From positions 620,001 to 684,000 of the forward strand of contig NZ_FXEG02000002.1 of assembly GCF_900176255.2 (NCBI RefSeq): a stretch of DNA of 64,000 nt, in the 5' to 3' direction. The position numbers were made by a program, and so were the translations under genes. This document shows positions 36,280-44,259 of the stretch, piece by piece (position 1 is the stretch's first letter; each line of letters opens with the position of its first letter). The notes beneath the pieces were generated by a model. It was not told the origin of the DNA. It saw only the letters and a list, made by a program, of their open reading frames with translations, and did no database searches. The DNA is from Mycobacterium ahvazicum. GTDB lineage: Bacteria > Actinomycetota > Actinomycetes > Mycobacteriales > Mycobacteriaceae.

Positions 36280-36756
36280 GAGATTCCGCCCCTTTCAGAA
36301 GATTTGGCCGATCGTAACAGCTGATGAATCGCTGTGAGCCTCAGCAGAATTCACTGGAAAGTAAGCGAATGTCCGCCCTGGCGCCATAATTCCGTTGGAG
36401 CACAACATAATTCACCGATTCAGTGAACTCGACAGCCCGGCTGGTGTAGTTGCCGGACCCGCCCACGGCATGAGTGTTTGCTGGGAGTTGCCTGATTTCA
36501 TGGTGATCTTAGTGAGCCTCAGTTGTTGCCGAATGTGGTTGAAATCGGCTGCTTTTGTGATCCAAGAGACCTTCTTTGTTACACCCAGATGACCAACTTC
36601 GAATCTCCTGCCAGTATCGCTGAAAACTTGCTGTGTCTTTGCGGACTTTCCTGCTCCTTGTCGTCTGGCGGGGAAGAGACACGACACCTTCGAGGCGCTA
36701 CGCTTTCGGCGGGTTTCATCGGATGGGGATTCGGATGGGGATAAGGAATATGGCCT
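36280..36756. promoter_or_regulatory. 477-nt repeat-containing control region between K+ channel and K+ importer genes
   Basis: No convincing gene lies here; the stretch is lower in GC than its surroundings. It contains an 11-nt perfect direct repeat GTGAGCCTCAG (36334-36344 and 36512-36522). CATAATTC occurs twice, 21 bp apart, close to two helical turns (36385-36392 and 36406-36413). TTCACTG/CAGTGAA form long-range inverted arms (36350-36356 and 36421-36427). A G-rich tandem repeat lies next to the kimA start. I looked for the c-di-AMP ydaO riboswitch core on both strands and did not find it. Confidence 0.6.
36721..36742 (+). repeat. G-rich tandem repeat abutting the kimA-like ribosome binding site
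   Basis: GGATGGGGAT occurs twice with a 12-nt period (36721-36730, 36733-36742), directly followed by AAGGAA (36743-36748), the likely Shine-Dalgarno of the GTG at 36757. Four GG or GGGG runs in 20 nt could form a two-quartet G-quadruplex in the mRNA. The repeat is seen directly; the structure is inferred. Confidence 0.55.
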
Positions 36757-38700
36757 GTGGCAACAACTTTGGATGACAAGCACAAGGCGTGGTCATCGTT
36801 CTCCGACGTGTGCAAGCGCGGCCTGCTCGGAAAGCCTTTGATCACCGACGAGCTCCAGCATGAAAGATTGTCGAATCCCGTTGCGCTGGGTGTGCTGTCG
36901 CCGGATGCAATTTCGTCGACCGCCTACGGGTCCGAACAGATCATGATCGAGCTGCTGCCGGCAGCGGGAATGGCCGCCTTTGCATTGCTGCTTCCGATTA
37001 CCGGCGTGATCCTGTTGATCCTGGTGCTGGTGTCCGCGTCCTATCGCCAGGTTGTCATGGTCTACACCCGGTCGGGCGGATCGTATGTGGTCGCGCGCGA
37101 GAACTTCGGGCCGCGGGTGGCCCAGGTTGCCGCCGCCGCGCTGCTAATCGACTACGTCGTCACCGTCGCGGTGCAGTGTGCCGCCGGCACGGTCGCGGTG
37201 GTGTCGGCGGTTCCGGTGCTGGGGCCCTTCAGCCTGGAGATCACGGTGGGGGTGGTCCTGCTGATGTGCTTCGCGAACCTGCGCGGACTGCGGGAAGCAG
37301 GAGTTCGCTTCGCGGTACCGACCTACGCATTCGTCGCCATGGTGTCGCTGATGATCGTGGCCGGGATCGTCCGTGAATTCCTGGGCAATCTGCCAACATA
37401 CGATCCGCAACACATGGCGGGAGTCGTCCCCGTGCATCAGGGTGGTGGACTGATCATGGGCGCGACGGTACTGATCGTGTTGCGCGCGTTCGCCAATGGC
37501 GGCTCGTCGCTCACCGGAGTGGAAGCCATCTCCAATACGGTCAACAGTCTGCGCAAGCCCGAAGGTGTCAATGCCCGGCGGGTGATGACGATCATGGCCT
37601 GCATACTCGGCTTTCTGCTGGCGGGTGTGGCGTGGCTGGTGCACGTTACGCACGCCGCGCCCTATGTGGACGGCTATCCGTCGATGTTGTCCGAAATCGC
37701 CCGGGCTGTCTTCGGCGACGGTGCGATCGGTCATGTCCTGTACTTCTTGTTGCAGGCATCGACCGCGGCGATCCTGTACACCGGCGGCAATACCAGCTTC
37801 AACGGATTCCCCGCGCTGGCCAGTTTCGTCGCCGAAGACCGCTTCATGCCCCGGCCGCTGATGAAGCGCGGACACCGATTGGTGTTCTCCAACGGTATCC
37901 TCACCCTCACCGCGCTGGCGGTGGCGTTGCTGGTCATCACCGGCGGCTCCGTCGACGCGCTGGTTCCGTTCTATGCGATCGGTGTGTTCACCGGATTTTC
38001 GATGGCCGGCTACGGCATGACCAAGCACTACCTGACTCAACGCGGAGCGGGGTGGCGCTACAAGATCGCCGTGAATCTGTCGGCCGGGATCCTGTCGACA
38101 ATCGTCGTGTGCATCTTCGCAGTGGCCAAGTTCACCGAGGGTGCGTGGCTCATCGTCGTCGTCTTTCCGCTGTTGGTCTTCGCGCTGATGCGGCTCAACC
38201 AGAAGTACCGCGCCGAGGCTTCGGTACTGGAGATGTCGCATTCTGAAAGTCCTGTGCTGCAACGCTACTCGCGACATCGAGTCCTGGTCTTGGTGGATGC
38301 CGTCGATCTCGCCGAGATCGAGGCGCTGCGCTACGGCAACGGATTGCATGCCGACGAGCTGACAGCGGTGCACTTCATGCTGGACGCGCTGAGCGCCGAG
38401 CGGTTACGGCAGCGGTGGGAGCGCTTCGAGCACCACACCCCGCTGCGGATGGTCGACTGCCCCGACCGCCACTTAGCAAGGGCCGCACATGAATTGGTGC
38501 TGCGGGTGCTCGACGACCATCCCGACACCATGGTGACGGTATTGCTACCGCGCCGAACGTATTCGCCGCTGGTAGGCCGACTCCTGCACGACCGCACCGC
38601 GGACAAGATCGCCCGCGCGGTCAGCCGCATTTCCGGTGCGACGGCACAGATCGTGCCCTATGACATCGAGTCCCGGATCGCGGAGGTGACCCGGGTATGA
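36757..38700 (+). CDS. KimA-type potassium importer (APC superfamily), copy 1
   Basis: The 647-residue transporter has about 12 APC-fold helices followed by a soluble C-terminal domain of about 150 residues. The N-terminal region (KRGLLGKPL, then LSPDAISSTAYGSEQIMIEL) and GVEAISNTV and TSFNGFPALASFVAEDRFMP strongly resemble Bacillus KimA/YdaO, a high-affinity proton-driven K+ importer inhibited by c-di-AMP, rather than amino acid permeases. The start is GTG 36757 with AAGGAA upstream. The stop overlaps copy 2 as ATGA. Genome annotation pipelines would probably call it an amino acid permease. Confidence 0.85.
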   Translation: MATTLDDKHKAWSSFSDVCKRGLLGKPLITDELQHERLSNPVALGVLSPDAISSTAYGSEQIMIELLPAAGMAAFALLLPITGVILLILVLVSASYRQVVMVYTRSGGSYVVARENFGPRVAQVAAAALLIDYVVTVAVQCAAGTVAVVSAVPVLGPFSLEITVGVVLLMCFANLRGLREAGVRFAVPTYAFVAMVSLMIVAGIVREFLGNLPTYDPQHMAGVVPVHQGGGLIMGATVLIVLRAFANGGSSLTGVEAISNTVNSLRKPEGVNARRVMTIMACILGFLLAGVAWLVHVTHAAPYVDGYPSMLSEIARAVFGDGAIGHVLYFLLQASTAAILYTGGNTSFNGFPALASFVAEDRFMPRPLMKRGHRLVFSNGILTLTALAVALLVITGGSVDALVPFYAIGVFTGFSMAGYGMTKHYLTQRGAGWRYKIAVNLSAGILSTIVVCIFAVAKFTEGAWLIVVVFPLLVFALMRLNQKYRAEASVLEMSHSESPVLQRYSRHRVLVLVDAVDLAEIEALRYGNGLHADELTAVHFMLDALSAERLRQRWERFEHHTPLRMVDCPDRHLARAAHELVLRVLDDHPDTMVTVLLPRRTYSPLVGRLLHDRTADKIARAVSRISGATAQIVPYDIESRIAEVTRV

Positions 38701-40658
38701 CGAACCCCGGAATACCGCTGTCATTTTCCGACAGGTGCAAGCGGACCTTCCTCGGAAAGCCACTGACCACCGATCAGCTGGAATCGGAACGACTGTCGAA
38801 TCCTGTTGCGCTCGGCGCGCTTTCACCGGACGCTATCTCGTCGACCGCGTACGGTCCCGAGCAGATCATGCTCGAGCTGTTGCCGGCGGCCGGAATGGCG
38901 GCGTTCGCGTTGTTACTTCCGATCACCGGAGTCATCCTCGTCATTCTGGCGCTGGTCTCGGCGTCCTACCGGCAGGTCGTGATGACCTACGTGCGCTCCG
39001 GCGGCTCCTATACCGTTGCCCGGGAGAACTTCGGTCCGCGGGTGGCGCAGGTCGCGGCGGCGGCGTTACTGATCGACTATGTGGTCACCGTGGCGGTGCA
39101 ACCCGCGGCCGCGACCGTGGCGGTCGTCTCGGCGATTCCGGTCTTGCGTCCGTACCATCTGGAAATCACGCTGGCCGCGGTGGTGCTGATCTGCTTGGTC
39201 AACCTGCGTGGGGTGCGACGGTCGGGCCGGGCGTTCGCAATGACCACCTATGCCTTCGTCGCCATGATCGCCGTGACCATTCTGACCGGTTTCGTTCGTG
39301 AAATCATCTGGGGTTTACCAAAATACGACCCGCAGCACATCGCCGGTGCCGTGCCGGTGCATCAGGGTGGTGGACTGGTGATGGGTGCGACGGTGCTGAT
39401 CGTGTTGCGTGCGTTCGCCAATGGCGGCGCCTCGTTGACCGGTATCGAAGCGGTTTCCAACAGTGTCGACGTTTTCCAGAAGCCCGAGGGCGTCAACGCC
39501 CGTCGCGTCATCACGGTGATGGCGTGCATCCTCGGCTTCCTGCTGGCCGGGGTGGCCTGGCTCGCGCACGTCACCCACGCCGTGCCGTATCTCGACGAAT
39601 ACCCGTCGATGTTGTCCGAGATCGCCCACGCCGTCTTCGGTAACGGTGTGCTGGGCCATGTCTTGTACTTCCTGGTGCAGGCGTCGACCGCGGCGATCCT
39701 GTTCACCGGCTGCAACACCAGCTTCAACGGTTTTCCCGCGTTGGCCAGTTTCGTGGCCGAGGACCGCTTTCTGCCCCGCCCGCTGACCAAGCGCGGTCAT
39801 CGGCTGGTGTTCTCCAACGGCATCCTGCTGCTCGCCGGTCTGGCGCTGACGCTGCTGGTGATCACCGAGGCGAAGGTGAGCGCGCTGGTGCCGTTCTTCG
39901 CGATCGGTGTGTTCACCGGATTTTCGATGGCCGGCTACGGCATGGCCAAACACCATTACAAGCAACGCGGGCCGGGGTGGCGGAGCAAGTTCGTCGTCAA
40001 TGTGTCGGCGGGGATCTCCTCGACGATTGTGGTGGCGATCTTTGCGGTGGCCAAGTTCACCGAAGGTGCGTGGCTCGTCGTGGTCGTATTCCCGGTGCTG
40101 GTGTTCACCCTGATACGGCTGAACAAGAAGTACCGTGCCGAGGCTTCCGTCCTGGAGATGTCGCACGGAGCGGACATCGACCTGGACCGGCATCCGCAAC
40201 TGCAGGTGCTGGTGTTCGTCGACTCGGTCGACCTCGCCGAGGTGGAAGCACTGCGCCTCGGGTACGGGCTGCACGCCGACGAGCTCACCGCGGTGCATTT
40301 CGTGATCGATGTCGATCATGCGATGCGGCTGCGGGAGCGCTGGGATCGCTTCGAACACGACACCCCGCTGTGGTTGATCAACTGCCCGGATCGGCATTTG
40401 AGCCGGGCGGCACACGAATTGGTCAGGCGGGTGCTCAGTGATCACCCCGGCAGCAAGGTGACGGTGCTGTTGCCGCGCCGGACCTTCTCGCCGCTGCTGG
40501 GCCGGCTGCTGCACGATCGCACCGCGGACAAGATGGCTCGCGCCGTCAGCCGCATCCGTGGGGCGACCGCGATCATCGTGCCCTATGACATCGAGTCCAG
40601 GATCACCGCGCAGGACCGTCAGCCGGCCAGCGTCGCCCGGATGCAGACGGTGACGTAG
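38697..40658 (+). CDS. KimA-type potassium importer, copy 2
   Basis: This 653-residue paralogue of the preceding gene is similar along its whole length, including LSPDAISSTAYGPEQIMLEL, GIEAVSNSV and the C-terminal soluble domain (LVFVDSVDLAEVEALRLGYG to VPYDIESRI). The ATG overlaps the copy 1 stop, so the two are translated together and could form the homologue pair of a KimA-type dimer. Differences cluster in the first cytosolic stretch and in TM3-TM5. The last 40 nt overlap the convergent methyltransferase gene. Confidence 0.85.
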   Translation: MTNPGIPLSFSDRCKRTFLGKPLTTDQLESERLSNPVALGALSPDAISSTAYGPEQIMLELLPAAGMAAFALLLPITGVILVILALVSASYRQVVMTYVRSGGSYTVARENFGPRVAQVAAAALLIDYVVTVAVQPAAATVAVVSAIPVLRPYHLEITLAAVVLICLVNLRGVRRSGRAFAMTTYAFVAMIAVTILTGFVREIIWGLPKYDPQHIAGAVPVHQGGGLVMGATVLIVLRAFANGGASLTGIEAVSNSVDVFQKPEGVNARRVITVMACILGFLLAGVAWLAHVTHAVPYLDEYPSMLSEIAHAVFGNGVLGHVLYFLVQASTAAILFTGCNTSFNGFPALASFVAEDRFLPRPLTKRGHRLVFSNGILLLAGLALTLLVITEAKVSALVPFFAIGVFTGFSMAGYGMAKHHYKQRGPGWRSKFVVNVSAGISSTIVVAIFAVAKFTEGAWLVVVVFPVLVFTLIRLNKKYRAEASVLEMSHGADIDLDRHPQLQVLVFVDSVDLAEVEALRLGYGLHADELTAVHFVIDVDHAMRLRERWDRFEHDTPLWLINCPDRHLSRAAHELVRRVLSDHPGSKVTVLLPRRTFSPLLGRLLHDRTADKMARAVSRIRGATAIIVPYDIESRITAQDRQPASVARMQTVT

Positions 40659-41362
40659 GGCATCGCCAGCCCGGTCGAATTCGCCAGCGCCGGGTGGGTG
40701 GCCAGCAGCCGGCGTACCTGGTCGAGCGTTTGAGTGCGGACTTCGGTCGGCGAGGTGATGCAGTAGCTGCGCGAGGCAACCAAGTCGATCAAGGCTTGCG
40801 GCGTAAGGTAATTCGTCCACTCAACCTGATGACGCTGACGCTCGGCAAACGGCAGGGGCAGCGTGACGTCGAAGCGGCGTCCGTCGCCGTCGCTTCCGAT
40901 GATCTGACCGAGCTCCCGCACCCAGCCGAGCCGCTCGTCGCGGGTGTTCCACACCAGGCCCAGTCGTCCGCCGGGACGCAGCACGCGGGCCACTTCGGGA
41001 ATCGCTCGTTCCGGGTCCACCCAGTGCCACGCCTGGGCGACCAGCACGGCGTCAACGCTGTTGTCCTCCAACGGAATCTCTTCGGCGGTGCCCAGCACCG
41101 CACGAGTTTCCGGCAGCGAGGCGCTCAGCACCTCGAGCATGTCCGGAATCGGGTCCACCGCCACCACGTCGAGGCCGCGTTCCACCAGCCTGGTGGTGAG
41201 CTTGCCGGTGCCCGCGCCCAGATCCAGCACCTGACGCGCACCCCGCGGCAACAGCCAGTCGATCGCCTCGGGTGGATACGACGGGCGGCCACGCTCGTAG
41301 GCGGCGGCCGCTGAACCGAAGGACAGGGAGCGGTCGTGCCTCGACCGGGTCACGGCCGACAC
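40619..41362 (-). CDS. Type 11 SAM-dependent methyltransferase (Rv3342-like)
   Basis: This 247-residue class I methyltransferase has motif [16 protein letters not shown], the acidic strand-2 end [11 protein letters not shown], and [23 protein letters not shown]. It corresponds to Rv3342, next to metA in H37Rv. The substrate is not known. The GTG start at 41362 overlaps the metX end by 13 nt, so it is the last gene of the SAM-regulated metY-metX operon, which fits a consumer of SAM. Confidence 0.92.
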   Translation of the reverse strand: MSAVTRSRHDRSLSFGSAAAAYERGRPSYPPEAIDWLLPRGARQVLDLGAGTGKLTTRLVERGLDVVAVDPIPDMLEVLSASLPETRAVLGTAEEIPLEDNSVDAVLVAQAWHWVDPERAIPEVARVLRPGGRLGLVWNTRDERLGWVRELGQIIGSDGDGRRFDVTLPLPFAERQRHQVEWTNYLTPQALIDLVASRSYCITSPTEVRTQTLDQVRRLLATHPALANSTGLAMPYVTVCIRATLAG

Positions 41363-42489
41363 GCACCTTCGTTCGCAGCCAAATCCAGTGTCTCGCGGAC
41401 CAATTCGCCCACCGCCTCGGTCTCCACCAGAAATCCGTCATGCCCGCAGATCGAGTCGACAATCTGGAGCCCGCGACAGCCCGGCAACAGGTCGGCCATC
41501 TCCTGCTGCAAGCGCAGCGGATACAGCCGGTCGGAGGTGATGCCGCCGACCACGGCCGGCACCGGGCACCCGCGCAGCGCCTTGCTCACCCCGCCGCGGC
41601 CGCGGCCGACGTCGTGGCTGTTGAGCGTCTCGGTCAGGATCACGTAACTGCCGGCGTCGAAACGGGCCAGGATCTTGTCGCCCTGGTGTTCCAGATAGCT
41701 CTGCACCGCGTAGCGCCCGCCGTCGGACGGGTCCTCGTCGCTTTGGCTGTCGTTGGCGAACCTGTTGTCGAGTTCGACCTCGCCGCGGTACGTCAGATGG
41801 GCGAAGCGCCGGGCGATCGACAGTCCGGCATCCGGAGACCGGCCGGTGTCGTGGTAATCGCCGCCTTGCCAATTCGGGTCGGCCTTGATCGCCGCGATCT
41901 GGGTGGTCTGGGTGCCGATCTGGTCGGCGGTGGCACGTGCCCCGACGGCCAGCAGCAATCCGGCCCGGACCCGCTCGGGGCGGCCGACCATCCATTCCAA
42001 AGCCCTTGCGCCGCCCATGGATCCGCCAACGACAGCGGCGACCTGGTTTATTCCCAGCGCGTCGAGGGCGGCGATGTCCGCCTCGACCTGGTCGCGTACC
42101 GTGATCAGCGGGAACCGGGAACCCCATGGTTTGCCGTCCCGGGCAAGCGAACTCGGCCCGGTGGAGCCACGGCACCCACCCAGCACATTGGTCGCGACCG
42201 CGCACCAGCGGTTGGTGTCGATCGGCGCGCCCGGCCCCGCGATTCCGTCCCACCAACCGGGTGTGGGATGTCCCGGCCCGGCCGGGCCGGTGATGTGCGA
42301 ATCGCCGGTGAGAGCGTGCAAAACCACCACGACGTTGTCGCGGGTCGGGGACAGCTCGCCCCAGCGCTGCACGGCGATACAGACGTTGTCGATGACCGCG
42401 CCGCTCTCTGTGGTCAGCGAGCCGATGTCGACCAGGCCGACCTCGCCTTCGGCGGGCAGCGTTTGGGTGGGGACGTCGGAGATCGTCAT
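41350..42489 (-). CDS. metX: Homoserine O-acetyltransferase
   Basis: The enzyme transfers acetyl from acetyl-CoA to homoserine, the first committed step to methionine. It is called metA (Rv3341) in H37Rv but is the alpha/beta-hydrolase MetX type. The triad is Ser157 (GGSMGG), Asp320 (TSDRLYPL) and His350 (CGHDGF), with numbering identical to the M. tuberculosis enzyme. Length is 379 residues. It lies nine bases after metY and overlaps the methyltransferase, in an operon led by a SAM-IV riboswitch. Confidence 0.96.
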   Translation of the reverse strand: MTISDVPTQTLPAEGEVGLVDIGSLTTESGAVIDNVCIAVQRWGELSPTRDNVVVVLHALTGDSHITGPAGPGHPTPGWWDGIAGPGAPIDTNRWCAVATNVLGGCRGSTGPSSLARDGKPWGSRFPLITVRDQVEADIAALDALGINQVAAVVGGSMGGARALEWMVGRPERVRAGLLLAVGARATADQIGTQTTQIAAIKADPNWQGGDYHDTGRSPDAGLSIARRFAHLTYRGEVELDNRFANDSQSDEDPSDGGRYAVQSYLEHQGDKILARFDAGSYVILTETLNSHDVGRGRGGVSKALRGCPVPAVVGGITSDRLYPLRLQQEMADLLPGCRGLQIVDSICGHDGFLVETEAVGELVRETLDLAANEGACRP

Positions 42490-42498
42490 GTCAGGTCC

Positions 42499-43836
42499 CT
42501 AGAAAGCCGCCACGGACTGTGGGTCAGAACTGTTCGGGACGGCGGCGAATCCGAGCTCCAGGTCGGCCAGGATGTCGTCGATGTTCTCGATGCCGACGGC
42601 CAGGCGCACCAGTCCGGGTGTGACGCCGGTGCTCAGCTGCTCGGCGGGACTCAGCTGGGCGTGGGTGGTCGACGCCGGGTGGATCACCAGCGAGCGCACG
42701 TCGCCGATGTTGGCGACGTGGCTGTGCAGTTGCAGCGCGTTCACGAACGCCTTGCCCGCCTCGACACCGCCGGCCAGCTCGAACGCCAGCACCGCACCGG
42801 TTCCCTTGGGCGCCAGCTTCTTTGCCCGCTCATGCCACGGTGAGCTGGGCAGCCCCGCGTAGTTCACCGACAGCACGCCGTCGTGAGCCTCGAGGAACTC
42901 CGCGACCCGTTGCGCGTTGGCGACGTGGCGCTCGATACGCAGGCTCAGCGTCTCCAGACCCTGGGCCACCAGGAACGCGTTGAAAGGCGACGCCGCGGAC
43001 CCCAGGTCGCGCAGCAATTGCACGCGCGCCTTCAGGGCGAACGCCGGCGGTCCGAGCTCGGCGAACACCACGCCGTGGTAGCTCGGGTCGGGTGTGGTGA
43101 ACCCGGGGAAGCGGCCCTGCGTCCAGTCGAAGGTGCCGCCGTCGACGATGACCCCGGCGATCGCGGAGCCGTGCCCGCCCAGGTACTTGGTCGCGGAGTG
43201 CACCACGATGTCGGCGCCGTGGGCGAATGGCTGGATCAGGTACGGCGTGGCGATCGTGTTGTCGACGATCAGCGGTACGCCGTTGGCGTGGGCCACCCCG
43301 GCGACACCGGGGATGTCCAGGATGTCGATCTGCGGGTTGGAGATCGTCTCGGCGAAGAAGGCCTTGGTGTTGGGCCGCACCGCCGCCTGCCATGAATCCA
43401 GGTCGTCGGGATCCTCGACGAAGGTCACCTCGATGCCGAGCTTGGGCAGCGAGTAGTGGAACAGGTTGTAGGTGCCGCCGTACAGGCGAGGGCTGGACAC
43501 GATGTGATCGCCGGCACATGCGAGGTTCAATATGGCGAATGTCTCAGCGGCCTGTCCGGAGGACAGAAACAGTGCGGCGACGCCGCCCTCGAGTGCGGCG
43601 ATCCGCTGCTCGACGACATCGGTGGTCGGGTTACCGATCCGGGTGTAGATGTTGCCGGGAACCTCGAGCCCGAACAGGGCGGCGGCGTGGTTGGTGTCGT
43701 CGAAGACGTACGAGGTGGTCTGGTAGATCGGCAGGGCGCGTGCGTTGGTGGCCGGGTCCGGCTGCTGGCCGGCGTGCACCTGCTTGGTTTCGAACGACCA
43801 ATGCGCGGTCGGATCGGTGTCGGTGTCGGCGCTCAT
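42499..43836 (-). CDS. metY: O-acetylhomoserine sulfhydrylase
   Basis: This PLP-dependent Cys/Met-metabolism enzyme makes homocysteine directly from O-acetylhomoserine and sulfide; it is named metC (Rv3340) in H37Rv. Schiff-base Lys217 is in SATKYLGGHG, and the Tyr/Arg phosphate motif is YTRIGNPT. Length is 445 residues. The ATG is at 43836; the upstream sequence lacks a strong Shine-Dalgarno. It is first in the metY-metX-methyltransferase operon, 174 nt downstream of the riboswitch aptamer. Confidence 0.96.
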   Translation of the reverse strand: MSADTDTDPTAHWSFETKQVHAGQQPDPATNARALPIYQTTSYVFDDTNHAAALFGLEVPGNIYTRIGNPTTDVVEQRIAALEGGVAALFLSSGQAAETFAILNLACAGDHIVSSPRLYGGTYNLFHYSLPKLGIEVTFVEDPDDLDSWQAAVRPNTKAFFAETISNPQIDILDIPGVAGVAHANGVPLIVDNTIATPYLIQPFAHGADIVVHSATKYLGGHGSAIAGVIVDGGTFDWTQGRFPGFTTPDPSYHGVVFAELGPPAFALKARVQLLRDLGSAASPFNAFLVAQGLETLSLRIERHVANAQRVAEFLEAHDGVLSVNYAGLPSSPWHERAKKLAPKGTGAVLAFELAGGVEAGKAFVNALQLHSHVANIGDVRSLVIHPASTTHAQLSPAEQLSTGVTPGLVRLAVGIENIDDILADLELGFAAVPNSSDPQSVAAF

Positions 43837-43918
43837 GAGCGGGGCTTTCTGCTGGAAGGGGACGTGTCGAGGTGCTGGTAGCCGCCCGGGACGCCTGCAT
43901 CGAAGACGTCAGCCGGGG

Positions 43919-43975
43919 GCCGGTGGTTCAGCACCGACACGCGATGAGACGCGGATGAGGTGGGTGACTGCACAT
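43919..43975 (-). promoter_or_regulatory. Candidate cysteine-containing leader peptide and overlapping hairpin
   Basis: Between the riboswitch and metY an ATG at 43975, with AGGGA five bases upstream, opens a 15-codon frame (43975-43928) encoding MCSHPPHPRLIACRC. Cys codons are at 2, 13 and 15, the last just before the stop. A stem pairs 43938-43932 (GTCGGTG) with 43925-43919 (CACCGGC), with one G-U pair and a 6-nt loop that spans the last Cys codon and stop. A ribosome stalled for Cys-tRNA would melt it. Polycysteine leader ORFs that act as attenuators are known in mycobacteria; this one is inferred. Confidence 0.5.
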
Positions 43976-44010
43976 CACGTTCCCTGTCTACTCAGGGGCC
44001 CGTCATGGCG

Positions 44011-44132
44011 GACCCGCGCTTGCCGGATAGCCGGTGCTGTGGCTACTCAACCTGGTCATCACCCGGGGCACCCCACCGCGGTTGGAGGGTTGCCGGCCAG
44101 CAAGCCGGGGCTTGATGCTGGCGCTCATGACC
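44011..44132 (-). ncRNA. SAM-IV riboswitch aptamer upstream of metY
   Basis: Read on the minus strand, this begins GGTCATGAGCGCCAGCATCA and continues through the conserved core GGCCGGCAACCCTCC, GCGGTGGGGTGCCCCGGGTG and ATGACCAGGTTGAGTAGCC, ending with the pseudoknot partner GCAAGCGCGGGTC. GGTCAT and ATGACC close the basal helix. It is nearly identical to the structurally characterised mycobacterial SAM-IV aptamer as I remember it. SAM binding should lower expression of metY, metX and the methyltransferase. The switch and the start of metY are 174 nt apart. Confidence 0.95.
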
Positions 44133-44139
44133 AATACGA

Positions 44140-44170
44140 AGACTAGCTTACTGAGCCGACTGGATGCCAA
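44140..44170 (-). promoter_or_regulatory. Candidate promoter of the metY operon
   Basis: TAGTCT (44145-44140) fits the -10 consensus and places transcription start about seven bases on, right at the first base of the SAM-IV aptamer. TTGGCA (44170-44165) is a reasonable -35 with a 19-bp spacer, slightly long. Confidence 0.5.
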
Positions 44171-44259
44171 TGGCAGGTCGACACCTGCTCAAACGCCCTT
44201 GATAACGTGGCAAGGACAACGCTGAGCCCCCCAAAATCTGATCGGGAGAGGGACCGTCC

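Noticed and set aside
36395..36744. Two small plus-strand frames of 65 and 73 codons in the K+ control region
   Set aside because: No ribosome binding site, mixed composition without mycobacterial codon bias, and no recognisable motif.
36280..36756. c-di-AMP (ydaO-type) riboswitch upstream of the kimA-like genes
   Set aside because: KimA genes in Bacillus carry one, but the conserved GGGGAACC and GGGGTGAA core segments are absent on both strands here.
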